A DNA stretch of 64,000 nucleotides, taken from contig UESW01005012.1 of assembly GCA_900491605.1 (NCBI GenBank), positions 252,440 to 316,439 on the forward strand, written 5' to 3'. The translations under genes were made by a program, and so were the position numbers. This DNA comes from Calamus simplicifolius. Its lineage: Eukaryota; Streptophyta; Magnoliopsida; Arecales; Arecaceae. The notes under the pieces are model-generated. The model saw only the letters and a list, made by a program, of their open reading frames with translations. It made no database searches and was not told where the DNA came from. Of this stretch, positions 43,158 to 53,869 are shown one piece after another (position 1 is the first letter of the stretch; each line of letters opens with the position of its first letter).

Positions 43158-44253
43158 TTAACATATGTTAACCCTACAGTTTTGTGGAGGTAAAGGACTT
43201 GCTTCTAGCAATCAGGAACCTAAATAAAATTCCTTTTTTTTTTAATATTGCTTTTGGTTAAAATAAGATTTTCTCTCGACCTTGGGGGAAGTTTGAGTGA
43301 ATCTATACTATGATAACCTGGTTAGCATAAATCATTCAGCTTCCATTAATTCATATAGATGAAATCATATTACAGAACAAAACAATCCTATTTTCAAGCC
43401 CCAAAGAGCACTCATAAAAAATGCAAGAAAAGCGGATATCCCCTACTCAATCAACCGCCACGAGAACAAATAATCCTTTCCAACAATCCAACCTTTTCAA
43501 AATATCACGGACATCTGTTTCACTTTCTTAGAACATAGCTAGCTGATGAGTTAAAAGAACTAAGAAGAAATCAAGGGTTTTAAGCTGCTCCTCATAAACA
43601 GAACTTTCTCATCCTTGTTCCTGATCCCTGTTCCTCTGTCATGACCAATGACAAAGTGACTCGCATTGCAACAGATTTTATATGGTTCCAACCAAAGGAA
43701 TGTTAATTGGGTTATTTACAATCTTTCTGCTATGAAAGAGCACAGGGAAAGGAAATAATTGAGATTTAACTTATTATAACAAGTAGTTATACATATGCGA
43801 AACCAGTCCAGCCTCAGGTACAAAGATATTAACAGAAGCATACTTGTAAAATACAACAAATATCAAGCAATCAACCAATACTTGGTTGGCGATACAACTA
43901 CAATATCAAATAGTGATGATAATAATGATGAATAAAAACATTCAAATAAATTTCATGACCATCACTTCTTCACTGCTCTCTTAGTTGCTCTGGTACATGC
44001 CTTGATGAACTTACTACCGCCTGTAGCCAGAAATCCTCCTTGCAATCAACATCAACACTAATCACCTTGGGCTTCTTTCCTATGCATTTCACACCTCTTC
44101 GCATTCCCCAAGATCATAGATGGTGATGATGGAAAGCCCTTCCATTTTCAGATCTTGGAAGCCCTCTTTTCTTTTCCTCTCTCACCTTTGCTTCAGAGCT
44201 CTTCCTACTACTTACACAACTACTTCCAGCTCCTATAACATTGCTGCCGTTCA
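43158..44253. other. Intergenic region and probable 3' UTR of the HNH gene
   Basis: No coding region is supported. It is AT-rich unique-looking sequence. The half nearest 44253 probably includes the 3' UTR of the minus-strand gene, but I see no clear AATAAA at a convincing place. Confidence 0.4.
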
Positions 44254-46556
44254 TCAAACAACCTCAACATTCCTGCTGTCTCTGCAATTTCTGTCTTTAT
44301 TTGGTTGTTTGTCAGAATTCTGGTCAGAACCATCATTTTCTTCCAATGACTTGAGCCTTAAAAATTTGGTCGCCTTCTGTGGTATTGCAGAGTTCAGTTC
44401 ATGGATTAATTCAGTAGTACTCTTCTCTGGTCCGTCGGTTTCCTTTGTAGGTGAATCTAGGGAAAGGCCTTCCTCCTGCATGTTTTCCAACAGCATCTGA
44501 AGCCACTTCTCTACATTCCCTTTCCCAACTTCGTTCTGGTTGTCTGCATCATCTTCTTCGCAAAGATTTTGAGTAGTTTGAGTTTTAGGCATAGGTACAT
44601 TAGAATTTTTCAAACAATTCTCCCTGATTGCTAATTGCTTAAACTTACCTTTTGGTGACACTTCATCCTCGGCAACTCCCAACTTTCTATACTCTCTCTT
44701 GCCTTCCCCTTTCAGGCTGCTTTGAGGAAAGAGGCTTTGCTTCTTTCTTTCTTTTTTGATGCAACATCTCTCTCTGATTGCTAATTGTTTGAGCTTCTCA
44801 TCAGTCATATTCGTGGGCTTTTCATCTTCTTCTTCCTGCTGGATAAGAGAAAACGGTTTCTTCTCTTTTGCTTTGATGTTCTTGCCGCCATTGCCCTCTC
44901 TTATAGATGATTCCGCTAGTTTATCATTACGTGATGACTCATTCCTTTCAGCTATCAAAGTCTCATGTGGTTCACCCTTCTTTGTATCATCAGTTATTGC
45001 AGCTACGTCTGATTCTTCCCCTTCTTCACCAGAAGAAAGTAGAGCTTCAGAAGCCTTGTGCTCCTCGTCCTCTAGACATACTCTGAGCTCCTCCTTTATA
45101 TGGCTTCTGATCATCCCTCTTGACAGCAACTGAGTGGCTATATCATGCCTTTCCTCAAATATTGTATCATGAATGCGTGATCTTTTTCGTGCTTGCTCCC
45201 AATGAGGCCTGATCCGCATCTCAATCTCACCTTCTTGTTTGAATTTCTGGTGTAGTTCATTTTCAGAAGCATCACAGATTGCTCTCTGTGCCTCAAGTCT
45301 TGTCATAAGAACACTGGTGGCCGCCTTGTTCAGCCTCAGCTGCTCCTTGTAAACAACACTCCTACATGGCGACAAATAGCATAGCTCGTAATTAACTGTC
45401 ATAAAAACTCATAAAAATGATGGATTTTGGGTTAGAAAGGCCTTACTGATGCATGGCATCTCGGATCATTTTTTCCAATAAAGACTTGTGAGAAGACTGA
45501 GCCTCTGCCAACCGCCGACATTTCTCAACTCTCCACCTTCGCTTGATTAGCACTTCCTCTAAGTTCTGCAGGGCGAGCTTTTCGGTATCATTTTGTTGCT
45601 TCAAGTCATTCAATTCGTCCTCTAATTGATTTATCTCCACTAACTTCTTTTTAGACTCTTCTTTCTGTCTCAGTGAATCTCTGGCCATTGCTATTGTTAG
45701 GTACGGATTATCATCATTATTATCAGCATCAGGTTTATTGTTCTCTTTAGAGATGTCTGGTCTAAATCTCTGAATGGCCATGCTGTGAGCATCATCTTCT
45801 TCAGCAGAGAATTTCCTTGCTGCTGTTGGGACCCAAAACAGGCTCCATTAGAAACAACGTTATAGAAGAACATTCAGAAGAGATGCAGAGAATTCACCAG
45901 TACTGACCAATTAGAGGAGAAGGGGACCTCAAAGATCTATTTATATCACGGGTCTTCAGCACCGATGCACCAGAACTACTTCGTGACGAAACAATGGCAG
46001 CCAGAGCAAATCCGATTTTCCGTTTCATCTTCATGAAATGATGTGGAAAGCTATGGGATTCAACAGCCTGCAATGAGCTCAACTCCTTGCTCCCCCCCCC
46101 CCCATCCAAGAACAAGAAGGAAAATGCTCTGTTCCTGTAAATAAATTGTTTTTCCCCCTACTACAATTCGCAAAGAACTCAACTCGGACATGAATTCATT
46201 AAACAAGGAGAACCAGATCAGAGGGGGAATGAGTGACAAGAGACTTACTTGAGCAAGGAAACCAATGGTCGATATCCCATGCAAGTGGAGAAGACGAATC
46301 AGCATGCAAATAGAGAACATTACCATAAGGGTCCACTCGAAACAGCGCAGGATCAAATCCAGCATTCCTGGAAGCAATCAGAGAAAGTTACCAAGTCTGT
46401 GGCTTCCATAGACACATTTTTATACCTTTAAATAACTCACCCAAGATGGTCCAGTTGCTTCCACAGGAGATTGATGTAACCTTTGGGGTTGACAGAAGGA
46501 TACGCTTCTGGATCAATGACTGGGAACATCTGATTCAAATCTTTTGCTCTCAAAGC
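44254..46556 (-). pseudogene. HNH-motif/coiled-coil protein gene, 5' end not found, one exon apparently missing
   Basis: Minus-strand exons with GT-AG borders: 46556-46442 (PSVNPKGYINLLWKQLDHLG), 46367-46249 (FRVDPYGNVLYLHADSSSPL then AWDIDHWFPCS), 46134-45908 (AFSFLFLDGGGGSKELSSLQ, VESHSFPHHF), 45822-45447 (LTIAMARDSLRQKEESKKKL, EKCRRLAEAQSSHKSLLEKM; coiled coil) and 45361-44254 (VYKEQLRLNKAATSVLMTRL, a long Glu/Lys-rich tail, stop at 44254). DH-W-P-C-S resembles the first half of an HNH nuclease motif. Exon 2 ends in phase 1 but exon 3 needs two bases before it, so an exon with the rest of the motif is probably lost from the 115-bp gap. Function of the family is unknown to me; a DNA- or chromatin-related role is a guess. 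No start codon exon is found before 46556. Confidence 0.6.
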
Positions 46557-47179
46557 CTGTAGCAGGAAGATATATTAGAACAACGCACTTAAAAGGAACA
46601 TAAAATCATATATATTAGCTAATTCAATTGGTGCAAAACGGAGTTGGTGAGGACCCTTAAAAAATTTTTTAAAAAAATTTAAAAATAACGAACTGAAAGG
46701 GTTTGATCTAGCTGAATCAGCTGCAAAACTTCAGAAAAAGACCGAACTTTATACCCAAATTCAGAGGCTTAATTGATTTAGATTCGGCTTTCCTTCTATT
46801 GACTTCTGACCCCCAACTTTATTTGGTATATATTACGTTAAATCAATCAGCCCTCCAAATTTGAAAAGTCCACTAATTTCTCTCCATATGAATATATGAT
46901 TATTCCTTCTTCCTGATCTGACTCAATATCTATATATTATAGTTTTATATTGCATTAAAATCGATTGCCAGACTGATATTTAATTCAATTAACGATGTAA
47001 TTTTAGAAAATTCGCGCAATCTGATTTCCTTCCGACTTGTTGGCGACCACCACTTATGGAAAGCACAACCCATGATCCTATCAATATAAGGAGCACCAAC
47101 CCTGATCCTAGACCACCAACCTCCTCTTGCTTCGCTGGCCTCTTTCTCTTTCCCGCTCTGAGATATATAGACGATAATA
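46557..47179. other. Junction between the HNH gene and the MADS copy 3 promoter
   Basis: 46557-46785 is intron or 5' flank of the minus-strand gene with no identifiable first exon. From about 46786 (attcggctttccttctattg) the sequence matches the upstream region of MADS copies 1 and 2 (16080 and 20105), so the duplicated block starts here. Confidence 0.6.
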
Positions 47180-48565
47180 ATGGCGAGAAGGAGGAAGCCG
47201 AGCATGGGACGTCAGAAGATCGAGATCAAGAAGATTGAGAATGAGGAGGCGCGACAGGTGTGCTTCTCCAAGCGCCGCGCCGGCATCTTCAAGAAGGCGA
47301 ACGAGCTATCCATCCTCTGCAGTGCCGAGATCGGCGTCATCGTCTTCTCCCCTGCCGGCAAGCCTTTCTCCTTCGGCCACCCCTCCGTCGACGGCATGAT
47401 CGACCGCTTCCTCTCCAGCAGCCCCCCTCCCCCGCTTCTGCCATCCACCAACCGCCATATGCCGGGGGCGCGCAAAACCATGCTTATCGGCGAGCTCAAT
47501 CGCCAGCAGACAGAGCTCTTGGGCATGCTCGAGGCTGAGAAGAGGAAGAATGCGGTGCTCGAGGAGGCTGTGAGCACGAAGCAGGCCGGGGAGGACACCT
47601 TGTGGGGTGCAAACTTGGAGGAGCTCGGGTTGGGCGAGCTCGAGAGCGTGCATAAGGCGTTCGAGAGGCTAAGGATGGACGTGGCCAGGCGTGCCGACGA
47701 GCTCGTCATCGAGGCCGTGCATGCACGGAGCACGATCTCAATGGGGGGCGCTCTAGGTGTGAGTCTAGGCTTCGGTCGTGGACTGGAGGGGAGCATGGCG
47801 GTTCTTCCTCCCATTGGCTTTGGTCGTGGACTGGAGGGGAGCATGGCGCTTCCTCCTCCCATTGGCTTTGGTCGTGGACTGGATGGGAGCATGACGCTTC
47901 CTCCTCCGACTGGCTTTGGTCATGGACTGAAGGGGAGCATGGTGGTTCTTCCTCCCATTGGCTTTGGTCTTGGACTGGAGGGGAGCATGGTGCTTCCTCC
48001 TCCCATTGGCTTCGGTCATGGACTGGAGGGGAGCATGGCGGTTCTTCCTCCCATTGGCTTTGGTCGTGGACTGAAGGGGAGCATGGCGCTTCCTCCTTCC
48101 ATTGGCTTTGGTCGTGGACTGGAGGGGAGCATGGCGCTTCCTCCTCCCATTGGCTTTGGTTGTGGATTGCATGGGAGCATGGCGCTTCCTCCTCCCACTG
48201 GCTTTGGTCATGGACTGAAGGGGAGCATGGCGGTTCTTCCTCCCATTGGCTTTGGTCGTGGACTGGAGGGGAGCATGGCGCCTCCTCCTCCCATTGGCTT
48301 TGGTCGTGGACTGGAGGGGAGCATGGCGCTTCCTCCTCCCATTGGCTTTGGTTGTGGACTGGATGGGAGCATGGCGCTTCCTCCTCCCACTGGCTTTGGT
48401 CATGGATTGGAGGGGAGCATGGCGGTTCTTCCTCCCATTGGCTTTGGTCATGGACTGGAGGGGAGCATGGCGCTTCCTCCTCTCATTAGCTTTGGTCGTG
48501 GACTGGAGGGAGCATGGCGCTTCCTCCTCCCACTGGCTTTGGTCGTGGACTGGAGGGGAGCATAG
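47180..48565 (+). CDS. Type I (M-alpha, AGL62-like) MADS-box protein with long repeat tail, copy 3
   Basis: A 461-residue open frame from the shared start MARRRKPSMGRQKIEIKKIE. The MADS domain (1-70) is intact (KRRAGIFKKANELSILCSAE), followed by a Glu/Leu-rich middle region (MLIGELNRQQTELLGMLEAE). From about residue 196 come fifteen in-frame 16-residue repeats such as GFGRGLEGSMALPPPI. In the sixteenth unit, near 48510, one G is missing (ggagggagc against ggaggggagc), so the last residues are AWRFLLPLALVVDWRGA instead of the expected tail. The ancestral end, GYGRGLF and a stop, is still visible out of frame at about 48592-48612. It is tail to tail with the Argonaute gene (stop at 48940). Possible roles are those of AGL62-like factors in endosperm; whether it is expressed cannot be judged. 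Confidence 0.87.
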   Translation: MARRRKPSMGRQKIEIKKIENEEARQVCFSKRRAGIFKKANELSILCSAEIGVIVFSPAGKPFSFGHPSVDGMIDRFLSSSPPPPLLPSTNRHMPGARKTMLIGELNRQQTELLGMLEAEKRKNAVLEEAVSTKQAGEDTLWGANLEELGLGELESVHKAFERLRMDVARRADELVIEAVHARSTISMGGALGVSLGFGRGLEGSMAVLPPIGFGRGLEGSMALPPPIGFGRGLDGSMTLPPPTGFGHGLKGSMVVLPPIGFGLGLEGSMVLPPPIGFGHGLEGSMAVLPPIGFGRGLKGSMALPPSIGFGRGLEGSMALPPPIGFGCGLHGSMALPPPTGFGHGLKGSMAVLPPIGFGRGLEGSMAPPPPIGFGRGLEGSMALPPPIGFGCGLDGSMALPPPTGFGHGLEGSMAVLPPIGFGHGLEGSMALPPLISFGRGLEGAWRFLLPLALVVDWRGA

Positions 48566-48590
48566 CGCTTCCTCCTCCCACTGGCTTTGG
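47767..48590 (+). repeat. 48-bp coding minisatellite, about 17 units (MADS copy 3)
   Basis: About seventeen 48-bp units. Unit types recur in order: AVLPPI, ALPPPI, (ALPPPI), ALPPPT, then AVLPPI again, the T-ending unit usually carrying D or H before GSM. This indicates higher-order repeats of three to four units (144-192 bp). Confidence 0.93.
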
Positions 48591-48939
48591 CTATGGCCGT
48601 GGGCTCTTTTAAGAGTAGTCTCGTTCCGATGATGATTGGTCTGTCCTTGATTCAGGACTTCTTTTGCTTGAGTTGACGGAACTGGTTGAGAAAAATAATG
48701 CTTTGATATGAGGTACTCCGAATTTTTTTTTTTTTTTTTTTGGTCTTATTAGTTGAAGGCGCTCACTCTTTGTCTTTCGGTGTTTTGATCGGTAAGAGTT
48801 AATGTTGCATGGTTGCTTGACAAGCCCCATGGCTCATCTCAGGAACTGCTTATCTTTGAAAAAACTGTAGTACATTGCCCACTCTACACTATAAATACAA
48901 CATTGATGTACAAGACGCAGCTTATTCTTGCCTTCCCTT
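48566..48939. other. Convergent 3' region between MADS copy 3 and Argonaute
   Basis: Holds the out-of-frame end of the MADS tail, a T20 run (48723-48741) and ttagttgaaggcgctcact, shared with unit B at 21545. Match to the units ends at about 48787. No gene. Confidence 0.5.
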
Positions 48940-49129
48940 TTAACAGTAGAACATCACCCTCTTCACCTTCTCTTTCAAGGCTGGGAGTGGCTTCACAGAG
49001 GACCCATTGGCTGTGCGTGTGTTCCGGGATGTCGGGTTCTCAGACATCTCTGGCTCCATGTAGAACCGGGCTCGAAATGCAGCCAGATGAGCATAATATG
49101 CTGGTGGCACTGCTCAGACATTCATAAGA

Positions 49130-49133
<4 letters not shown>

Positions 49134-49175
<42 letters not shown>
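49134..49175. repeat. (AG)n microsatellite
   Basis: About twenty AG units. On the Argonaute strand this is a CT run 25 bases upstream of the last exon's acceptor, where it forms the polypyrimidine tract. Confidence 0.95.
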
Positions 49176-49180
<5 letters not shown>

Positions 49181-49306
49181 CATAGATCAGTAAAACTGTA
49201 TAAAAAGAAACCATTTCTATCTGGCACAATTAAAAACGTTGTTAAACGGCTTCCAGTGGCACAGAAGTTCTTACCAACAGAAACAGATCGCGTGCACCGA
49301 GCATAG

Positions 49307-50283
49307 CTGTTAATTCAACATCCCAAACGAAGAAAAAAGACTCCTCCTACTGACTATCAAACAAGTATGTCTATTGCCTTTTTTTTTTTTTTTTGATTTT
49401 TGAGTGTAAATATGGAGGAGTGAAAGATCTTTCCCCATTTTATTCGGAATTTAGGCTATGCTATGTGCACATAGGTGCCTGTGGGTTTAAGTGCAAAACA
49501 CTGGGAATTGCTTCTGACAGACTAGTACCCCTCCTTGGGCCCACTCATCTCCTCGCCCCTCCCACTCTAGTAATTAATTTATTCCCTCTAACTCAACAAA
49601 AGAACCCGTTTTTATTCCTTTCCCAAAACAAAGACAAAAGAAAGAAAAAGAAATCATCAGCATGCCTGCCCATCAGCATCATCATCATCCATGCATGCCA
49701 ATCTTATCCATCCATCGATGGAGATTTATCCCTCTTTGCCCCTGCTTTCTTAATTCAAAAACAAATCAGTGCTGACAACTTGATATCCTCCAAATTTTAC
49801 ATAATCAGAAAGCAATTTAGTCATCCAGATACATTAATTTTTTATTAAAAAAAACTTCTTTTAAACAGCAAGCGAGAAAAGCCACGAACGCCACCATTCT
49901 CCCTCCATGGTCCGGCCCCCCACGCCTTCCAAATGCGAGACTGTCGCGATTGATTAAATTAAAGTATGACACCACCGAGCCAAGGTTAAAATAACCGCGA
50001 GTGGTTTTGGTAGACCGGCTTTGAGGTTTCTTCACGCCCGCGGTGCCCTTACCGTCAATCTGTCGTGCAGCCAGCCCATTGCAACAATAACTTTCCAGAG
50101 TTCTTCTCCTTATTTTAATGTCCTCTCGTGGTTCTAATCTTTTTCTCGCGGGTGCGTCCGGCGCTCCGTTCGAGTTCACCCTACTCACATCCAGATATTG
50201 GCTCCATGCTTCCATGTACATGGCACAACCATAAAATAACAATGCATAAGTATAGATGCTGACAAAAAACACCATCAATTTAC
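49307..50283. other. Argonaute intron region lacking the expected His exon
   Basis: Between the exon ending CSHAGIQ and the 32-bp exon YARCTRSVSV, an exon of about 95 bases with the RPAHYHVLWDEN motif is expected. I read this stretch on the minus strand and did not find it. It contains a T-run at 49379-49394 and a GC-richer block (49890-50200) of unknown origin. Confidence 0.6.
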
Positions 50284-51820
50284 CTGTATGCCAGCGTGAC
50301 TGCAAAGGTAGAAGTCGAACTCATTCGGGTGACATATCTTAGAATCAACTACTGTACCTGCCACATTAAATCTTTCAGTGCATAAGTAACACATTTATTA
50401 TGTACCAAGAGAAATGATCATCTATAATTTTATCAAAAATCAATGTGGTCTCAACAGCAGCTAAGTAGTACAGCTGGACACGAGTTAACAAGAAAACCAG
50501 TAATTCTCCTCCGAGGGAAAAAACATAAAATTTAAGAAGTCAGAACACAATAGTTACCGGGTAGGATATTGCCACTCTTATCTGTACTACTTCTGTCCTT
50601 GTGATTGTTTGCAAATAGTCTTGTGTGGTGGCGCTTTTGGACCACCACAAAGGTGACAGGGGGCTGGTAATTTGGTTCTAAGGACGCACATGCCTATAGA
50701 TTGTGAAGTGATTAGCTTATAAAGGCTAAGAAAATCAGAGACAAAGATAGGCGTATGCTAACCTTACGAATAGCATCTAATTCATATAGTAAGACTTGAT
50801 AGAACTGTCCTTCACTGACACCATCCCTGCAAGTAGTTTGAATGGAAAAGTGACGGCAAAAATCAATCCCATCATATATTAAAGTTCATACCCAGCATAA
50901 CTCTATGATCCCTAGCTTAAAAAGGGTTATGATGGCAAGCACCAGAAATAATGAAATGGCTAATCGGATCTAATACCTATAAAAGATTATTATCCTTAGC
51001 GGCTTCTGTCCTGTAGCCTTCCTGAAGGAAATCAGAAGCTCTCTGCAAAAGCAATATGGTTAAAAATATGATTAGTTCCGCTATGCACCAGAATTGAAAA
51101 GATGAACAAATCTCAAAGTTCTGCCAAGTGTCTTGCCTAAGTTTGACTGGTGTTAAATAAACAGATTAGTGATATGAAGTTCATAATTTAGGCATCTCAA
51201 AATCAGACATGTTTAACTCTATACAGAACATATATCTTCTGACTTGCTTCCTGTACCTGCAAGCTTTAGAAAGACCTGGAAATTTTAAAATAAGAGATAA
51301 AAACTTGAATTTTCAGGATATAATTTTCTTGTAAGTCATCTAAAGGCAATTTGATATTTCCATAGGTAAATTTTATTATAAAAGATTTGGTGGCTAATGG
51401 CACAGTGCCAATATTATTCGCAAATTTTTAATGACCAAGGATTGAGCAGACAACAAATTGCAGTCATTCAACCTTGATCTAACCATCAACAGCCTCACCA
51501 TTTGCAACTCTCGCCAGTAAATGTAATTTAAGGTCCTTTTTTACAAGAAAAGAAACACAAACCTGATCATGCCTCCTGTGACTGTGCCCCGCTGAGGATC
51601 ACGCCATGTCTTGAACAGGTCCTGAATGAGTTCTTGTCGATGAGCTTGTGCAAACACAAGACCTGCATATTTTGTAACTTCAGGCCAGTCTTGGGAAGCA
51701 ACAACCTGTTAAGCACGTATTGTTAGAGAATATACCAAGGGTATCACCATTGACACTGTTATAAGTGCAAATTCTAAAGAGCTGAAGAAGTGATTTATCA
51801 TTACAGCGGCAATTGATGGA

Positions 51821-51825
51821 CTTGC
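51821..51825. other. Target-site duplication of Copia-4 (left copy)
   Basis: cttgc here and at 56486-56490. On the gene's strand it is gcaag, inside the Argonaute codons for Asp-Ala-Ser. Confidence 0.95.
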
Positions 51826-52125
51826 TGTTGTTGTTTGAGGATTAAACTTTTAGGAATTGCAGTAGCAAAACAGAGGAGAAATTGTTCATAAAAAGACCTT
51901 GTTTTAAAAGAACTTTAGAAGCATTACAATTTATAACTAGATTAATAACTACCCACTAAGAACATGGTCTTAACTACCCACTAAAACACATGGATCCAAG
52001 TTTACCCCATGATCACAAACATGGAATAGAAAAATAACCAACACCTAAAAATAGGAATAACAACTTTGAAATATTCAAACACATTTATGACTCCATATCA
52101 GCAGTCCTAAACATTTCTTCTAACA
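51826..52125 (-). repeat. Copia-4 3' LTR (300 bp)
   Basis: TGTTGTTGTTTGAGG to TTCTTCTAACA. It matches the right LTR at 299 of 300 positions by eye. Confidence 0.95.
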
Positions 52126-52137
52126 CTCCTCCTTGCT

Positions 52138-53862
52138 TTAGGAGCTGCAAACCCCGAGCTTCTCTCTTAGATCTTCAAATTTGCTGACAGGCAGTGGCTT
52201 CGTGAAGATATCTGCCAATTGGTTTTCAGATTTGCAATAAACAAGAACAATTTCTCCTTCCTTCTGCACTTCTCTTAAAAAGAAAAATTTGATCTTGAAA
52301 TGCTTGGTCTTTCCATGAAACACGGGATTATGAGAGATAGCAATAGTAGCTTGGTTGTCAACAAGAATCTCTGTGCTTTCCTTTTGCTCTAGGTCAATAT
52401 CAACTAAAATTTTCCTCAACCATAAAGCTTGATTAACAGTAGCTATTGCAGCAATAAACTCTGCTTCGGCGGTGGATTGAGCTACAGTTTCTTGCTTCTT
52501 CGAGCTCCATGAGAAAATACCAGAGCCAAGAGTAAAACAGTAGCCTGAAGTGCTCCTCATATCATCAAAAGAACCTCCCCAGTCACTGTCAGAAAAACCA
52601 ACCAGCTGGAACTCCTTGCTTCTTGTGAACTTAACTCCAAAATCAATTGTGCCCTTGACATATCGAATCACTCTCTTGGCAGCCTTGAGATGTAATTCAC
52701 TTGTACAGTGCATGAATCGAGACAAAATACTTACAGCATTCAAAATATCAGGCCTTGTTGCTGTGAGATACATCAAGCAACCAATTAAACTCCTGAAATA
52801 TCTTTCATCAACTTTGTCAGCACCATCTTCTTTGCATAGCTTCTCTTTTTGATTCATTGGAGTGCTTGCTGCCTTGCATTCCTCCATCTGAAACTTCTTT
52901 AGTATTTCCTTTGCATACTTCTTCTGACAGATGAAAACTTCACCTTGCCCTTGCTTGATCTCCATGCCATGGAAGTAGGACATGAGCCCGAGATCTGTCA
53001 TTTCAAACACTTTCATCATCTCCTGTTTGAAATTTTGAATATGATTTGCATTGTTTCCTGTAACCAGTAGGTCATCAACATACAGTGAAACAATAAGAAT
53101 GTCAGTACCATTGTGCTTGACATACAAGGTTGTTTCTGATAGACTTTTCACAAATCCCAAGTTCAACAAATGTTCATCAATTTTGCTATACCAAGCTCTT
53201 GGAGCTTGTTTTAGACCATAAAGGGCCTTCTTGAGAAGATAGACTTTATCTCCTTCACCTTTCTTCACAAATCCTTCAGGCTGCTCAACATAAATTTCTT
53301 CCTGTAAGACACCATTTAAAAAAGCTGATTTGACATCCAATTGGAACACTTTCCAGCCCTTTTGTGTAGCTATTGCAAGCAGTAACCTGATTGTGTCCAA
53401 TCTAGCAACAGGAGCAAAAGTGTCAGAATAATCAACACCAAAGATTTGGGCATACCCTTTAACCACAAGCCTGGCTTTGTGCTTGTGCTTGTTGATCGAG
53501 CCATCAGCATTAAGCTTGGTTCTAAACACCCACTTTACTCCAATTACCTTCCTACCTTTAGGTTTGTCTACAAGGATCCAAGTCTTATTCTTTTCTATCA
53601 TTGACAGCTCCTCCTCCATTGCAGCTATCCACCTTTGATCCTTTTTTGCTTCAGCATAGTCAGCAGGTTCGCACACAGCAACATTGCACCTTTCATAAAC
53701 ATCTGAGAGCAACCTTGTTCCTCTCACGGGAGCATCATCCACTATTTCATCCTGCCAGTCATCTTCTTCTTCGATGCTTGAACCAGAAAACCTGAGTTTC
53801 AGCTCTGCCATGGTCTGACCCTTCTTCTCTGCATCATCCCAGCTCCATTCTTCATCCTCCAC
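52138..53862 (-). CDS. Copia-4 reverse transcriptase and RNase H (574 aa open frame)
   Basis: The longest open frame of the element. In order: a linker, RT from about residue 80 (GVKWVFRTKLNADGSINKHK, FQLDVKSAFLNGVLQEEIYV, catalytic YVDDLLVTGNN), the connection region (SIPMNQ-like ASTPMNQKEKL, YRSLIGCLMYLTATRPDI) and RNase H (GFSDSDWGGS, TAEAEFIAAIATVNQALWLR, VDNQATIAIS, KTKHFKIKF), with the natural stop at 52138. The upstream end is out of frame with integrase by one base near 53870, so the Met start is not the true one. Confidence 0.9.
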   Translation of the reverse strand: MEDEEWSWDDAEKKGQTMAELKLRFSGSSIEEEDDWQDEIVDDAPVRGTRLLSDVYERCNVAVCEPADYAEAKKDQRWIAAMEEELSMIEKNKTWILVDKPKGRKVIGVKWVFRTKLNADGSINKHKHKARLVVKGYAQIFGVDYSDTFAPVARLDTIRLLLAIATQKGWKVFQLDVKSAFLNGVLQEEIYVEQPEGFVKKGEGDKVYLLKKALYGLKQAPRAWYSKIDEHLLNLGFVKSLSETTLYVKHNGTDILIVSLYVDDLLVTGNNANHIQNFKQEMMKVFEMTDLGLMSYFHGMEIKQGQGEVFICQKKYAKEILKKFQMEECKAASTPMNQKEKLCKEDGADKVDERYFRSLIGCLMYLTATRPDILNAVSILSRFMHCTSELHLKAAKRVIRYVKGTIDFGVKFTRSKEFQLVGFSDSDWGGSFDDMRSTSGYCFTLGSGIFSWSSKKQETVAQSTAEAEFIAAIATVNQALWLRKILVDIDLEQKESTEILVDNQATIAISHNPVFHGKTKHFKIKFFFLREVQKEGEIVLVYCKSENQLADIFTKPLPVSKFEDLREKLGVCSS

Positions 53863-53869
53863 GAAGTGA

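Noticed and set aside
47765..48451. Long minus-strand frame (MTKANGRKNRHAPLQS repeats) opposite MADS copy 3
   Set aside because: It is the antisense reading of the 48-bp array. Any stop-free frame of a period divisible by three stays open, and there is no start context or homology.
47767..48590. CRISPR-like regular repeats
   Set aside because: The 48-bp units are contiguous, without spacers, coding and in a plant genome.
49817..50305. 162-residue minus-strand frame near the Argonaute 3' end
   Set aside because: It starts in an Argonaute exon and reads through intron; no domain or codon bias.
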